Shown here one piece after another: positions 1 to 7,483 of a DNA stretch of 64,000 bases. The translations under genes were made by a program, and so were the position numbers. The first letter of the stretch is position 1. Each line of letters begins with the position of its first letter. This DNA is from Streptomyces viridochromogenes (lineage in GTDB: Bacteria > Actinomycetota > Actinomycetes > Streptomycetales > Streptomycetaceae): positions 1 to 64,000 of the forward strand of contig NZ_LGUR01000094.1 of the NCBI RefSeq assembly GCF_001270495.1, given 5' to 3'. The notes under the pieces are model-generated. The model searched no databases. It saw only the letters and a list, made by a program, of their open reading frames with translations, and was not told the DNA's origin.

Positions 1-704
1 CCGCCCTCGCCCGGGACCCCAAGGACAGCGGTTTCGCCCGGCAAGCACAGGCGGTGGGGGAGCTGGGGCGGGGCGTATGCCGTCAGCACTATGTCGGTGC
101 CGAGACCGCCCTCGCGGGAGATGCGTGTCAGGGCCTGCTGGTGGAGCTGGTCGAGAGGGGGCCGGTGGCCGCTGCGGAGGAGCGTCGCCACGGCCTTCAT
201 ATACGCCGGGCCCGCCACCGTACGGCGACTCGGCGGCGGCGCGATGCGGCCGTAGACCGCGCTGTTGCGCCCCGAGTCGAGGGGGTGCGCGCCCAGCCAC
301 TGCCAGGTCTCGGCGTCGGCGTGCAGGTCGAGGAGGAGGGATGTCGAACCCGGTGCGCGCAGGCGCAGTTCCTCACGGAACCAGTGCCAGGGAAAGCCGG
401 TGTAGCGGACGGTCGACGGTGTCGTCCGGGCCAGCGCGAGGTGGGGCAGGTGCTGGCGGCGGTCGAGGTGGAGCTGGCCCGTGACGAAGACGGTGAGCGG
501 GGCCGGGGAGGCCGCGGCGGCGCGCAGGCGGGTGAGGACGGCCTGCGGTTCCAGGGGGTCGGCGAGTTCCACGACGTTCGCCGTGTCCGTGCCGGACAGC
601 ACCGTCGGCGGCACGGCGGCGAGGACGGGGAGCACGGAGGCGGCGTCCACCAGACAGCCCTTGCCCGCCGGGGCGGCGGCCAGCAGCAGCACGGTTCCGG
701 GCAT
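1..704 (-). CDS. Hypothetical protein, C-terminus cut by window edge
   Basis: The frame opens at ATG 704 behind a good ribosome site (GGAGGG, about 5 bases upstream) and stays open to the window edge, giving at least 234 residues. The protein starts MPGTVLLLAAAPAGKGCLVD and has an alternating hydrophobic and acidic pattern like a cytosolic alpha/beta protein. I see no signal peptide or membrane segment and recognise no catalytic motif. Codon use is typical of the region, with G/C in nearly all third positions. Opposite-strand frames over the same bases give Arg/Gly-rich low-complexity products and are shadows. Similar proteins look familiar from streptomycetes, but I cannot assign a function. 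Confidence 0.75.
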   Translation of the reverse strand, partial: MPGTVLLLAAAPAGKGCLVDAASVLPVLAAVPPTVLSGTDTANVVELADPLEPQAVLTRLRAAAASPAPLTVFVTGQLHLDRRQHLPHLALARTTPSTVRYTGFPWHWFREELRLRAPGSTSLLLDLHADAETWQWLGAHPLDSGRNSAVYGRIAPPPSRRTVAGPAYMKAVATLLRSGHRPPLDQLHQQALTRISREGGLGTDIVLTAYAPPQLPHRLCLPGETAVLGVPGEG

Positions 705-772
705 CGGTCCCTCCCCATCCCCCGTCGATCACGTAGGCAGCACCGTAACCGCTGCGGCTGCAAAGCGGGATC

Positions 773-1969
773 TCAGGACTCTTTACGCCCGATTCCGTCC
801 GTATTCCCCACACCAGTTCTCCTCCGCCGCACCGCGAACACCGTCGTGTCGTCGGCCAGATGCCCGTCGCAGTGCCGCAACGTGCCGTCCCGCACGAAGG
901 CGACCAGTCGCCGGGGCCGGGCGAGGTCCGGGTCGGCGCCGACGGCGGCGGCGACCTCGGTGGCGAGCGGGTAGAAGACGTCGTCGCCGTTGCGGGCCTC
1001 GGTCACGCCGTCCGTGGTCAGGAGCAGGGTCTCGCCGGGGCGGAGGGGCACCCGGTGCACGGGCGGCGGGCCGTCGGCGGGGTCGAGTTCGCCGAGGCCG
1101 AGGGGGAGACCGTGGCCGGGCGGCAGGGACCGTACGCCGTCGGGGCCGACGACGAGCGGGCAGTCGTGGCCGAGGAGCACGGCCTCCAGCGCCTCCCGCT
1201 CGTCCTCGGGGAAACCGAGCAGCACGGCGGTGGCGAACCGGTCGCCGTCCTCACTGCCGAGGGCCTCGCGCATGCGGATGTGCCGTTGCATGCGCACCTC
1301 CAGGCGTTGGGCGACCGTCGTCAGGTCCGGCTCGTGGTAGCCGGCCTCGCGGAACGTGCCGAGCAGCGCGGCCGCCGCCTCCACCGCCCCCAGCCCCTTG
1401 CCCTGGACGTCGCCGAGGATGACGCGGGTGCCGTACAGGCCGGTCTGGATGTCGTAGAAGTCGCCGCCGACCCTGGCCTCGCTGTCGGCGGCGAGATACA
1501 CCGCCGCGTGCTCCAGGCCGCCCCAGCCCGGTGGCAGCGGGCGCAGCACGGTGCGGCGGATGGTCTCGGCGACGTCCTGGATGTGCAGCATGCGCTGCTC
1601 ACCGCGTACCCGGACCACGCAGGCCAGCGTGGCGAGGACGCCGCCGATGCCGGCGAGGACGAGGTCGGGGATGCCGGCCTGGTACTCGTGCGGCAGGGCG
1701 GCGTCCGCGGCGAGGTAGGTGGCGGGCGCGAGCACCGCGAACGCGGCCGTCCCCCACACCCCGCAGATCGCGGCGGCGATACCGGGCACCAACACGATCC
1801 AGGACAGGATCCGGAAGTCGCTGCTGGTCCTGAAGTCGACCGACACGATGCCGACGAGCAGCAGCAGCGGCGGCACCCAGGCGACACTGCGGCCGCGTAC
1901 GCGCAGCAGCTCCGGCCGGCGGGCGCCCTCGCGCCGCGGGCCGGCCTCCCCGCCGCTGACGGCCCTCAT
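773..1969 (-). CDS. Membrane-anchored PP2C-type (SpoIIE/RsbU) protein phosphatase
   Basis: This is a 398-residue regulator. Three to four hydrophobic segments lie in about the first 110 residues (VPPLLLLVGIVSV, ILSWIVLVPGIAAAICG and a following Ala-rich one). A linker then leads into a SpoIIE-type phosphatase domain with the metal-binding signatures GGDFYD, GDVQGKG, TTDGVTEARN and ADDTTVF. Family members dephosphorylate anti-anti-sigma factors (STAS proteins). No such partner is adjacent, so the substrate is unknown. I chose ATG 1969, which has a weak GAGG upstream and precedes the basic stretch before the first membrane segment. In-frame ATGs at 2005 and 2080 would overlap the divergent gene's start region. 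Confidence 0.88.
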   Translation of the reverse strand: MRAVSGGEAGPRREGARRPELLRVRGRSVAWVPPLLLLVGIVSVDFRTSSDFRILSWIVLVPGIAAAICGVWGTAAFAVLAPATYLAADAALPHEYQAGIPDLVLAGIGGVLATLACVVRVRGEQRMLHIQDVAETIRRTVLRPLPPGWGGLEHAAVYLAADSEARVGGDFYDIQTGLYGTRVILGDVQGKGLGAVEAAAALLGTFREAGYHEPDLTTVAQRLEVRMQRHIRMREALGSEDGDRFATAVLLGFPEDEREALEAVLLGHDCPLVVGPDGVRSLPPGHGLPLGLGELDPADGPPPVHRVPLRPGETLLLTTDGVTEARNGDDVFYPLATEVAAAVGADPDLARPRRLVAFVRDGTLRHCDGHLADDTTVFAVRRRRTGVGNTDGIGRKES

Positions 1970-2078
1970 GGGCCTCAGCCAAACACGCCGATCAGCGAGC
2001 CGCATCCGGGTACCGACTTGCCAGCGGCCCGCTTCAGGTGTGCCCTGGATGGCGGGGCGAGGAGAGAGGAGTGCTCTC

Positions 2079-2543
2079 ATGGCTCATGCGGCACCCGCGC
2101 CCGGCGGACGGACGGGGACGGCGCGAACGGGCACGGCCGGCACGAGGGGCCTGCCCGATGTGTTCAGCGCGCGGACGCACCGCGTGATGAGCGTGGCCGT
2201 ACCGGTCGTCATGGGGCTCGTCTACGGCTACTGGGCCGCGGCGAACCGGCGCTCCGGCGGCGAGATCACGGGCTGGAACCTGCTCTTCGGCTTCGTCACC
2301 GCGATCGCGTTCATGGCGCTCTACGTCGCCGTCCGGTACGTCGCCGCACGCGTGATCCGCGAGGTCCACGCGCTCATGTGGGGCACCTTCGCGGGCGGCA
2401 CGTTCGGGTTCCTGTACAGCCAGACCGACGCGTCGGTCCTCAAGTCCTCGCTCATGGGGCTCGCGATCGGCGCGGTCTGCTTCGTCGTGCTGTTCTACCG
2501 CTACTACACGCACGAGGACGCCCAGGGCCGCCGTATCGCCTGA
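2079..2543 (+). CDS. Small membrane protein of unknown function
   Basis: The product has 154 residues. It starts at ATG 2079 after a strong purine-rich ribosome site (GGAGAGAGGA, 2061-2070). After about 35 polar residues it has three or four hydrophobic segments (VMSVAVPVVMGLVYGYW, LLFGFVTAIAFMALYVAV, LMWGTFAGGTFGFLY, LMGLAIGAVCFVVLFY) and ends in a short charged tail. It is divergent from the PP2C phosphatase gene, with about 110 bases between the two starts, so the promoters may overlap. A GC-rich hairpin follows at 2567-2598. I cannot name a family with confidence. Confidence 0.85.
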   Translation: MAHAAPAPGGRTGTARTGTAGTRGLPDVFSARTHRVMSVAVPVVMGLVYGYWAAANRRSGGEITGWNLLFGFVTAIAFMALYVAVRYVAARVIREVHALMWGTFAGGTFGFLYSQTDASVLKSSLMGLAIGAVCFVVLFYRYYTHEDAQGRRIA

Positions 2544-2566
2544 CGGACGGACGTGGGTAGACGGGT

Positions 2567-2598
2567 CGGCCCCGGCCGCCGATGGCGCGCCGGGGCCG
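2567..2598 (+). terminator. Hairpin after small membrane protein gene
   Basis: CGGCCCCGGC (2567-2576) pairs perfectly with GCCGGGGCCG (2589-2598) around a 12-base loop, 24 bases after the stop at 2543. There is no U tract, as is common in streptomycetes. Confidence 0.6.
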
Positions 2599-2702
2599 GC
2601 CCGTTCCCCTTCATCCACCCACCCGAGGTGCGGGGCTGACCGCGGACCTCGCATATCCATGAGACACCCGTTCGGGTGAACGCTCCACCGGAGAGCGGAA
2701 TC

Positions 2703-3707
2703 GTGCGGCCGTATGCAGGCACGGGGCTGGCGTCCACACCCCCGTGCCCCTTGCCTGAAAGGGTGCTCACCCGGCTGCGGAACGCCCTGTCGGCAGCGCT
2801 GATCGCGCTGTCGTGTCTCCTCGTGCCGTTCGGCGCGCTGGCGGCGTGGGTGACGTACGGGCTGGCGGACACCGGTCGCTACATCACCGCGATGGCGCCG
2901 CTCGCCGCCGATCCGGCCGTGCAGGGCGCGGTCGCGGACACGGTCGGGGCCGGGATCATGCGGGAGATCGACCACCGGATGAAGGCGTCCGCGGCGTCGC
3001 CGACGTCCCCCGAGTCACCCGAGCCGCCCGAGCCGGACACCGTGCGGCCCTTCGCGCAGGACGCGGTGCGTTCCTTCACCCGGACCGAGGCCTTCCGTAC
3101 GGCGTGGGAAGCGGGCAACCGGGTGGTGCACGACGCCGTGCTGAGTGCCCTTCAGGACGGACGGGAGCGCGCGGTCACCGTCGACCTCGCGCCGGTCACC
3201 GCGCAGATCAAGCGCCAGCTCACCGACAGTCACGTCCCGTTGGCGCACCACATCCCGGTCGAGCACACCGAGGTCGCGCTGCTCCCGGCCCATGAGGTGC
3301 ACCGCCTCAGGAAGGGGTACGAGGTGCTCGAAGTCGCCGGCTTCTGGCTGCCCGTCGCGGCGGCGGTGCTCGCCTCCGCCGGCATCGCGGTCGCCGCCTG
3401 CCGCCGCCGCGCGGTCACGGCGACCGCCCTGGGCTCGGCCCTCGGCGGCGCCTTCCTGCTCCTCGCGGTCGCGATCGGCCGCCGGCTCACCCTGGCCGAC
3501 CTGCCGGACCCGGCCCACCGCCCGGCCGCGGGCGCGATCTACGACGCCCTGACGGCGACCCTGCGCAACGTGTCCTGGCTCCTGATCGTCCTCGGCCTGA
3601 CGGTCGCCCTCACCTGCCGCCTGGCGCACCTCCTCGCACAACACCGGCGAGTCTGCGCAACGCCCACCGCAGATCCGGCCCGGGAACCGAACCGAGCCCG
3701 AGCCTGA
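2703..3707 (+). CDS. Membrane protein with extracytoplasmic loop
   Basis: The product is about 334 residues. One membrane segment lies near the N-terminus (ALIALSCLLVPFGALAAWVTYGL). It is followed by an acidic and polar domain of about 170 residues that is probably outside the cell, and then by three hydrophobic segments (FWLPVAAAVLASAGIAVAA, LGGAFLLLAVAIG, VSWLLIVLGLTVALTC). I chose GTG 2703 because GGAGAGCGGA ends 3 bases upstream; GTG 2676 and GTG 2763 are in-frame alternatives. The 3' end overlaps the convergent MocR gene by 98 bases. It resembles a conserved streptomycete membrane protein of unknown role. Confidence 0.8.
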   Translation: MRPYAGTGLASTPPCPLPERVLTRLRNALSAALIALSCLLVPFGALAAWVTYGLADTGRYITAMAPLAADPAVQGAVADTVGAGIMREIDHRMKASAASPTSPESPEPPEPDTVRPFAQDAVRSFTRTEAFRTAWEAGNRVVHDAVLSALQDGRERAVTVDLAPVTAQIKRQLTDSHVPLAHHIPVEHTEVALLPAHEVHRLRKGYEVLEVAGFWLPVAAAVLASAGIAVAACRRRAVTATALGSALGGAFLLLAVAIGRRLTLADLPDPAHRPAAGAIYDALTATLRNVSWLLIVLGLTVALTCRLAHLLAQHRRVCATPTADPAREPNRARA

Positions 3708-4941
3708 CCGCGTCCGGGGTGCGGCTCGGATCGACCGCGAAGGCGGGCCCCGGCGTCACCGCGACGCCCCGCGCGGCCGCGGCTGCCGTGAAGGTGTCCG
3801 CGCGCCAGGGGGCGGGCAGCTCCCACCAGACGTGATAGGCGCGCGGGTCGGACCGGACGGTGAACCCGCGCAACTCCTCCTCGGCGATGCGCTGCCGACG
3901 CGCCGCGTCCGCCCGCTTCGCCGTGACCAGCCGCTCCACCGTCCCGTCCTCGACCCACCGCACGGCCGCCGCCACCGCGAACCGCCCCGCGCTCCACCCG
4001 CCGGACCGGACGGCCGCCGCCACCGCCTCGACGCGCTCCTCCGGTACGACGACGAAGCCGACGGTGAGACCGGGGGCGACGCGCTTGGAGAGGCCGTCGA
4101 CGACATGGGTGAGGCCGGGCGCGTGGACGGCGAGGGGGTCGTCGTCCGTGAGGAAGGACCAGATGCGGTCCTCCACGACCGGGATGTTCAAGTCACTTGC
4201 CGTGAATGCCAGTTGACGTCTGCGTTCGGGGCTGGTCGTCACCGACGTCGGGTTGTGCAGGGTCGGCTGGAGGTACAGCGCGGCCAGGGGCGCCGTGCGG
4301 TGGACGGCGGCGACGGACTCCGGACGTGGGCCCTCCTCGTCGGTGGCCAGCGGCACCAGGGTGATGCCCAGCCGGGCGGCGATCTCCTTGACCACGGGGT
4401 ACGTCAGCGCCTCGACGCCGACCCGGCCGCCGGGCCGGACCAGGGAGGCGAGGGTGGCGGCGACGGCCTGGCGGGCGTTGCCGGTGAACAGGACGCGGTC
4501 GGGGACGGGGCGCCAGCCCGGGGTGGCGAGGAGGGCGGCCGCCGCCTGACGGGCCTCGGGTGTGCCGGTGGCCGCGGCCGGGCTCAGGGCCTCGGTCAGG
4601 ACGTCGGGACGCAGCAGCGGGGCGAGAGCCGGGGCGAGGAGCTCCGACTGGCCGGGCGCGGAGGGGTAGTTGAGTTCCAGGTTGACCGGCGCCGCGGTCG
4701 CGGCCTCGACCAGCGCCCGCCCGGTACCCGCCGGCGCGGCCCGCACGAAGGTCCCGCGGCCGACCTCGCCGACGACCAGGCCCCGCCGCACGAGTTCGGC
4801 GTACACCCGCCCCGCCGTGGACCCGGCGATCCCGCGCCGCCGCGCGAACGCCCGCTGCGGGGGCAGGCGTTCACCGGGCTTGAGCCGCCCGGCGGCGATG
4901 TCGTCGGCCAAGCGGTCGGCGAGACGCCGGTAGTCGTCCAT
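3610..4941 (-). CDS. MocR-type transcription regulator (GntR helix-turn-helix plus aminotransferase-like domain)
   Basis: The product has 443 residues. Residues 1-70 form a GntR winged helix-turn-helix, with GERLPPQRAFARR followed by STAGRVYAELVRRGL. From about residue 90 a fold-type I aminotransferase-like domain follows. PLP contacts are visible at QPTLHNPTSVT (Asn230), VEDRI (Asp258) and DGLSKRVAPGL (Lys286, the expected Schiff-base lysine). MocR proteins usually use PLP or an amine as effector and often control a divergent gene, here the hydrolase at 5050. An 11-bp direct repeat lies in the shared promoter (4989-5022). The gene's end overlaps the convergent membrane protein gene by 98 bases. 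Confidence 0.92.
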   Translation of the reverse strand: MDDYRRLADRLADDIAAGRLKPGERLPPQRAFARRRGIAGSTAGRVYAELVRRGLVVGEVGRGTFVRAAPAGTGRALVEAATAAPVNLELNYPSAPGQSELLAPALAPLLRPDVLTEALSPAAATGTPEARQAAAALLATPGWRPVPDRVLFTGNARQAVAATLASLVRPGGRVGVEALTYPVVKEIAARLGITLVPLATDEEGPRPESVAAVHRTAPLAALYLQPTLHNPTSVTTSPERRRQLAFTASDLNIPVVEDRIWSFLTDDDPLAVHAPGLTHVVDGLSKRVAPGLTVGFVVVPEERVEAVAAAVRSGGWSAGRFAVAAAVRWVEDGTVERLVTAKRADAARRQRIAEEELRGFTVRSDPRAYHVWWELPAPWRADTFTAAAAARGVAVTPGPAFAVDPSRTPDAVRLGLGSVPGPDLRWALRRLAGVVRGGAPGGR

Positions 4942-4988
4942 CAGTCATCCATCCGGTTCACGAGCTCCCCCAGACGCGGCTTCCCCGG

Positions 4989-5022
4989 ATTGCACCGAGG
5001 GCAAAGATCTTATTGCACCGAG
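4989..5022. promoter_or_regulatory. Putative MocR operator: two direct copies of ATTGCACCGAG
   Basis: The 11-mer ATTGCACCGAG occurs exactly at 4989-4999 and 5012-5022, 23 bp apart start to start, in the divergent MocR/hydrolase promoter. Direct-repeat operators are known for MocR regulators such as GabR and PdxR. The second copy overlaps the putative -35 of the hydrolase gene, so binding could regulate it. Assignment to this MocR is inferred. Confidence 0.6.
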
Positions 5023-5042
5023 CAGTTGGGCCGATCTAGGGT
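5013..5042 (+). promoter_or_regulatory. Putative promoter of the hydrolase gene (leaderless)
   Basis: TTGCAC (5013-5018) and TAGGGT (5037-5042) are 18 bases apart. The -10 ends 7 bases before the ATG at 5050, so transcription would start at or next to the start codon. No convincing Shine-Dalgarno sequence is present. Confidence 0.5.
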
Positions 5043-5049
5043 CGTCCAC

Positions 5050-5841
5050 ATGAGCCCCTTCCTCGCATACGAGGACAAAGGCGTCGATACGGCTTCGGCT
5101 GCGGCCGCGACCCCTCTTGTCCTCGTCCACGGCCACCCCTTCGACCGCACGATGTGGGCCCCGCAGATCGAGACCTTCTCCGCCACCCGCCGCGTCATCG
5201 CCCCCGACCTGCGCGGCTACGGCGCCTCCCCGGTCGTACCCGGCGTCACCCCGCTCTCCGCCTTCGCCCGGGACATCGAGGCCCTGCTGGACGACCTGAA
5301 GGTGGAGACCTTCGTGCTGGCGGGCCTGTCGATGGGCGGCCAGATCGTCATGGAGTGCTACGCCCGCTTCCCCGGCCGCATCCGGGGCCTGGTCCTCGCG
5401 GACACCTTCCCGGCGGCGGAGACGGCGGAGGGCAAGCGGGCGCGGGGCGCCATGGCGGACCGGCTGCTGCGCGAGGGCATGCGCGGATACGCCGGCGAGG
5501 TACTGGAGAAGATGGTCGCGCCGTACGCCGACGCCCAGGTCAAGGCCCACGTCCACCGCATGATGACGGCGACACCGCCCGAGGGCGCCGCGGCAGCCCT
5601 GCGCGGCCGCGCCGAACGCCCCGACTACCGCGACCTGCTGACCAGGGTCACGGTCCCCGCCCTGGTCGTCGTCGGCGCCGACGACGCCTACACCCCCGTG
5701 TCGGACGCGGAGGCGATGCACGCCGCACTCCCCGACTCGACACTGCGGGTCATCGAGGGGGCGGCACACATGCCGAACCTGGAGCGGCCGGGGGAGTTCA
5801 ACGAGGCGCTGGGGGAGTTCCTGGTGGCGGTGGACGGATGA
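5050..5841 (+). CDS. Alpha/beta-fold hydrolase
   Basis: The product has 263 residues and a classic alpha/beta hydrolase layout. The oxyanion region is VLVHGHPFD, the nucleophile elbow is AGLSMGG (Ser94), an acid lies in VVGADDAYTP, and the catalytic His is in GAAHMPNLE near the C-terminus. There is no signal peptide, so it is probably cytosolic. The substrate cannot be read from the sequence; relatives include esterases, 3-oxoadipate enol-lactonase and haloperoxidase-like enzymes. It is divergent from the MocR gene, its likely regulator. I chose ATG 5050 because it sits 7 bases after a good -10. Confidence 0.9.
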   Translation: MSPFLAYEDKGVDTASAAAATPLVLVHGHPFDRTMWAPQIETFSATRRVIAPDLRGYGASPVVPGVTPLSAFARDIEALLDDLKVETFVLAGLSMGGQIVMECYARFPGRIRGLVLADTFPAAETAEGKRARGAMADRLLREGMRGYAGEVLEKMVAPYADAQVKAHVHRMMTATPPEGAAAALRGRAERPDYRDLLTRVTVPALVVVGADDAYTPVSDAEAMHAALPDSTLRVIEGAAHMPNLERPGEFNEALGEFLVAVDG

Positions 5842-5862
5842 CGGGTGCTCACTGACGGGTGC

Positions 5863-6249
5863 TCACTCGGGCGGATAGTCGCCCAGCATGTAGATGAGCG
5901 TGATGCCGACGAAGTACAGGCCGATCGGTACCGCGTGCCAGGCCCGGCCGTCCTCCCCGGTCAGTCGAAGCGCGACGAAACCCCAGTTGGCCAGCAGGGC
6001 GAGCATGACGGTGACATCGATGAGGGATATCGACTGCCACACTCCCGCCAGGAGTTGTCGTTGGCCTCGATACCTGTTCGCCAGCAGGACCAGGCACAGG
6101 ACCAGGGAGCCGGCGCCGAAGCCGGCAGCCACCTGCCAGGTCGGGTACCGGCCGAGCTGCGTCCCGGACACCCACAGCGACGCCGTCGTGCAGCTCAGGA
6201 TCAGCAGTGTGCCGATCCAGAAACAGACGAGCCCACTCCGAGTGATCAT
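5863..6249 (-). CDS. Four-helix membrane protein of unknown function
   Basis: From ATG 6249 the product is 128 residues with four hydrophobic segments (GLVCFWIGTLLILSCTTASLWV, VAAGFGAGSLVLCLVLLA, LIDVTVMLALLANWGFVAL, AVPIGLYFVGITLIYMLG) and an acidic end. No clear ribosome site precedes 6249. An in-frame ATG at 6312 would add 21 residues, so the start is uncertain. The gene converges on the hydrolase gene, with 21 bases between the ends. I do not recognise a family. Confidence 0.7.
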   Translation of the reverse strand: MITRSGLVCFWIGTLLILSCTTASLWVSGTQLGRYPTWQVAAGFGAGSLVLCLVLLANRYRGQRQLLAGVWQSISLIDVTVMLALLANWGFVALRLTGEDGRAWHAVPIGLYFVGITLIYMLGDYPPE

Positions 6250-6432
6250 GACTGCGTCATCTCGATTCTCCCTCTCCCACTCGATGACCGGCGCCACATC
6301 ATGCGCGCGCATCCCCGGGACCCGTCCCACCCGACGCAACCTTCGCCCCGCGACCCCCGTCTTTGAGGGAGGATTCGGGCATCCCACCCACGAGACCACC
6401 CACGACACCACTCACGAGCGGAAGGCCGGGAC

Positions 6433-7443
6433 TTGGACACTGCGGCTGCCGAGTGGACGGCACCCCCGGACGGCAGGACCGGGCGGCGGGCCGGGCGGCG
6501 GGTTGGCGCATGGGCCGCCGGGCTGCTGTTCCTGGGGGTCGGCGTGGTCGTCGGCTGCCGGGTCGCCGACACCGACGGCATCACCCCCGTCCCGCAGTTC
6601 CTCGCCTTCCTGCCGTGGCTGCTCGTGCCGACCGGCTTCGGGCTGCTGCTCGCCCTGTACGCGCGCTGGTGGTTCGGCGTCGTGTGGGCCGTCGTCCTGC
6701 TCGGGCTGCTGGCGTGGTTCATCGAGCCGTACGGGAAGACCGGTCAGCCCGGCGGCCGTCCGCTCGTCTCCTTCCGGGTGCTGACCTCGAACGTCGAGTT
6801 CGGACAGGCGACCGACGCCCTCGTCGCCGCCGTCCGTCGCGAGAAGCCGGACCTCGTGTTCGTCCAGGAGTGCGAGTACACCTGCGACGCCAGGCTCAGG
6901 AAGGCCCTCGGCACCGACTATCCGCACCGGGCGGCACAGGTGGCCGCGGGCTCCGCGGGATCGGTGATCCTCAGCCGCTTCCCGCTCGACCCCGCCGGAC
7001 CCGCCGACACAGTCACCGGCACCATGGCCATGCCCGGCGCCGTCGCCGACGTACGCGGACATGCCGTACGGCTCCAGCTCGCGCACCCCATGCCGCCGCT
7101 GCCCGGACACGTCGACCTGTGGCGCCGGGAACTCGGTGAGCTGCGGGACTTCGCCGTGGCGGACACGAGGTCGCCCCTCATCGTCGCCGGCGACTTCAAC
7201 GCCTCCCAGGACCACGCCGCCTTCCGCCGCATCCTCGACACCGACCTGCGCGACGCCGCCCGGCTCACCGGCCACGACCGCACGCCCAGCTGGCCGGCCG
7301 ACACCACCCCGGCCTTCGGGGCGCAGATCGACCACGTGCTCCTCTCCACCGGCCTCTCCGCCCGCGCCGCCCGCTTCCTCGACCTGGCGGGCACCGACCA
7401 CCGCGCCCTGCTCGTCGACGTCACGCTTCACCAGCGCGGATGA
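6433..7443 (+). CDS. Membrane-anchored endonuclease/exonuclease/phosphatase (EEP) family protein
   Basis: The product has 336 residues from TTG 6433, which follows a GGAAGG-like ribosome site. Three hydrophobic segments fill about residues 25-100. An EEP-fold catalytic domain follows, with the family motifs TSNVEFG (metal/phosphate Asn), VFVQECE (catalytic Glu), AGDFNAS (Asp/Asn), QIDHVLLS and TDHRAL (the terminal Asp-His pair). Family members cleave phosphodiesters in nucleic acids or phospholipids. With this topology the domain probably faces outside. It lies 40 bases upstream of the FUSC gene on the same strand. Confidence 0.88.
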   Translation: MDTAAAEWTAPPDGRTGRRAGRRVGAWAAGLLFLGVGVVVGCRVADTDGITPVPQFLAFLPWLLVPTGFGLLLALYARWWFGVVWAVVLLGLLAWFIEPYGKTGQPGGRPLVSFRVLTSNVEFGQATDALVAAVRREKPDLVFVQECEYTCDARLRKALGTDYPHRAAQVAAGSAGSVILSRFPLDPAGPADTVTGTMAMPGAVADVRGHAVRLQLAHPMPPLPGHVDLWRRELGELRDFAVADTRSPLIVAGDFNASQDHAAFRRILDTDLRDAARLTGHDRTPSWPADTTPAFGAQIDHVLLSTGLSARAARFLDLAGTDHRALLVDVTLHQRG

Positions 7444-7471
7444 GGCCGACGACGCGCTGAACAGGGGTGCT

Positions 7472-7483
7472 CATAATGGGCGC
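7472..7483 (+). promoter_or_regulatory. Putative -10 for a leaderless FUSC transcript
   Basis: CATAAT (7472-7477) is followed by 6 bases and the ATG at 7484. There is no Shine-Dalgarno match in between and no clear -35. Confidence 0.4.
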
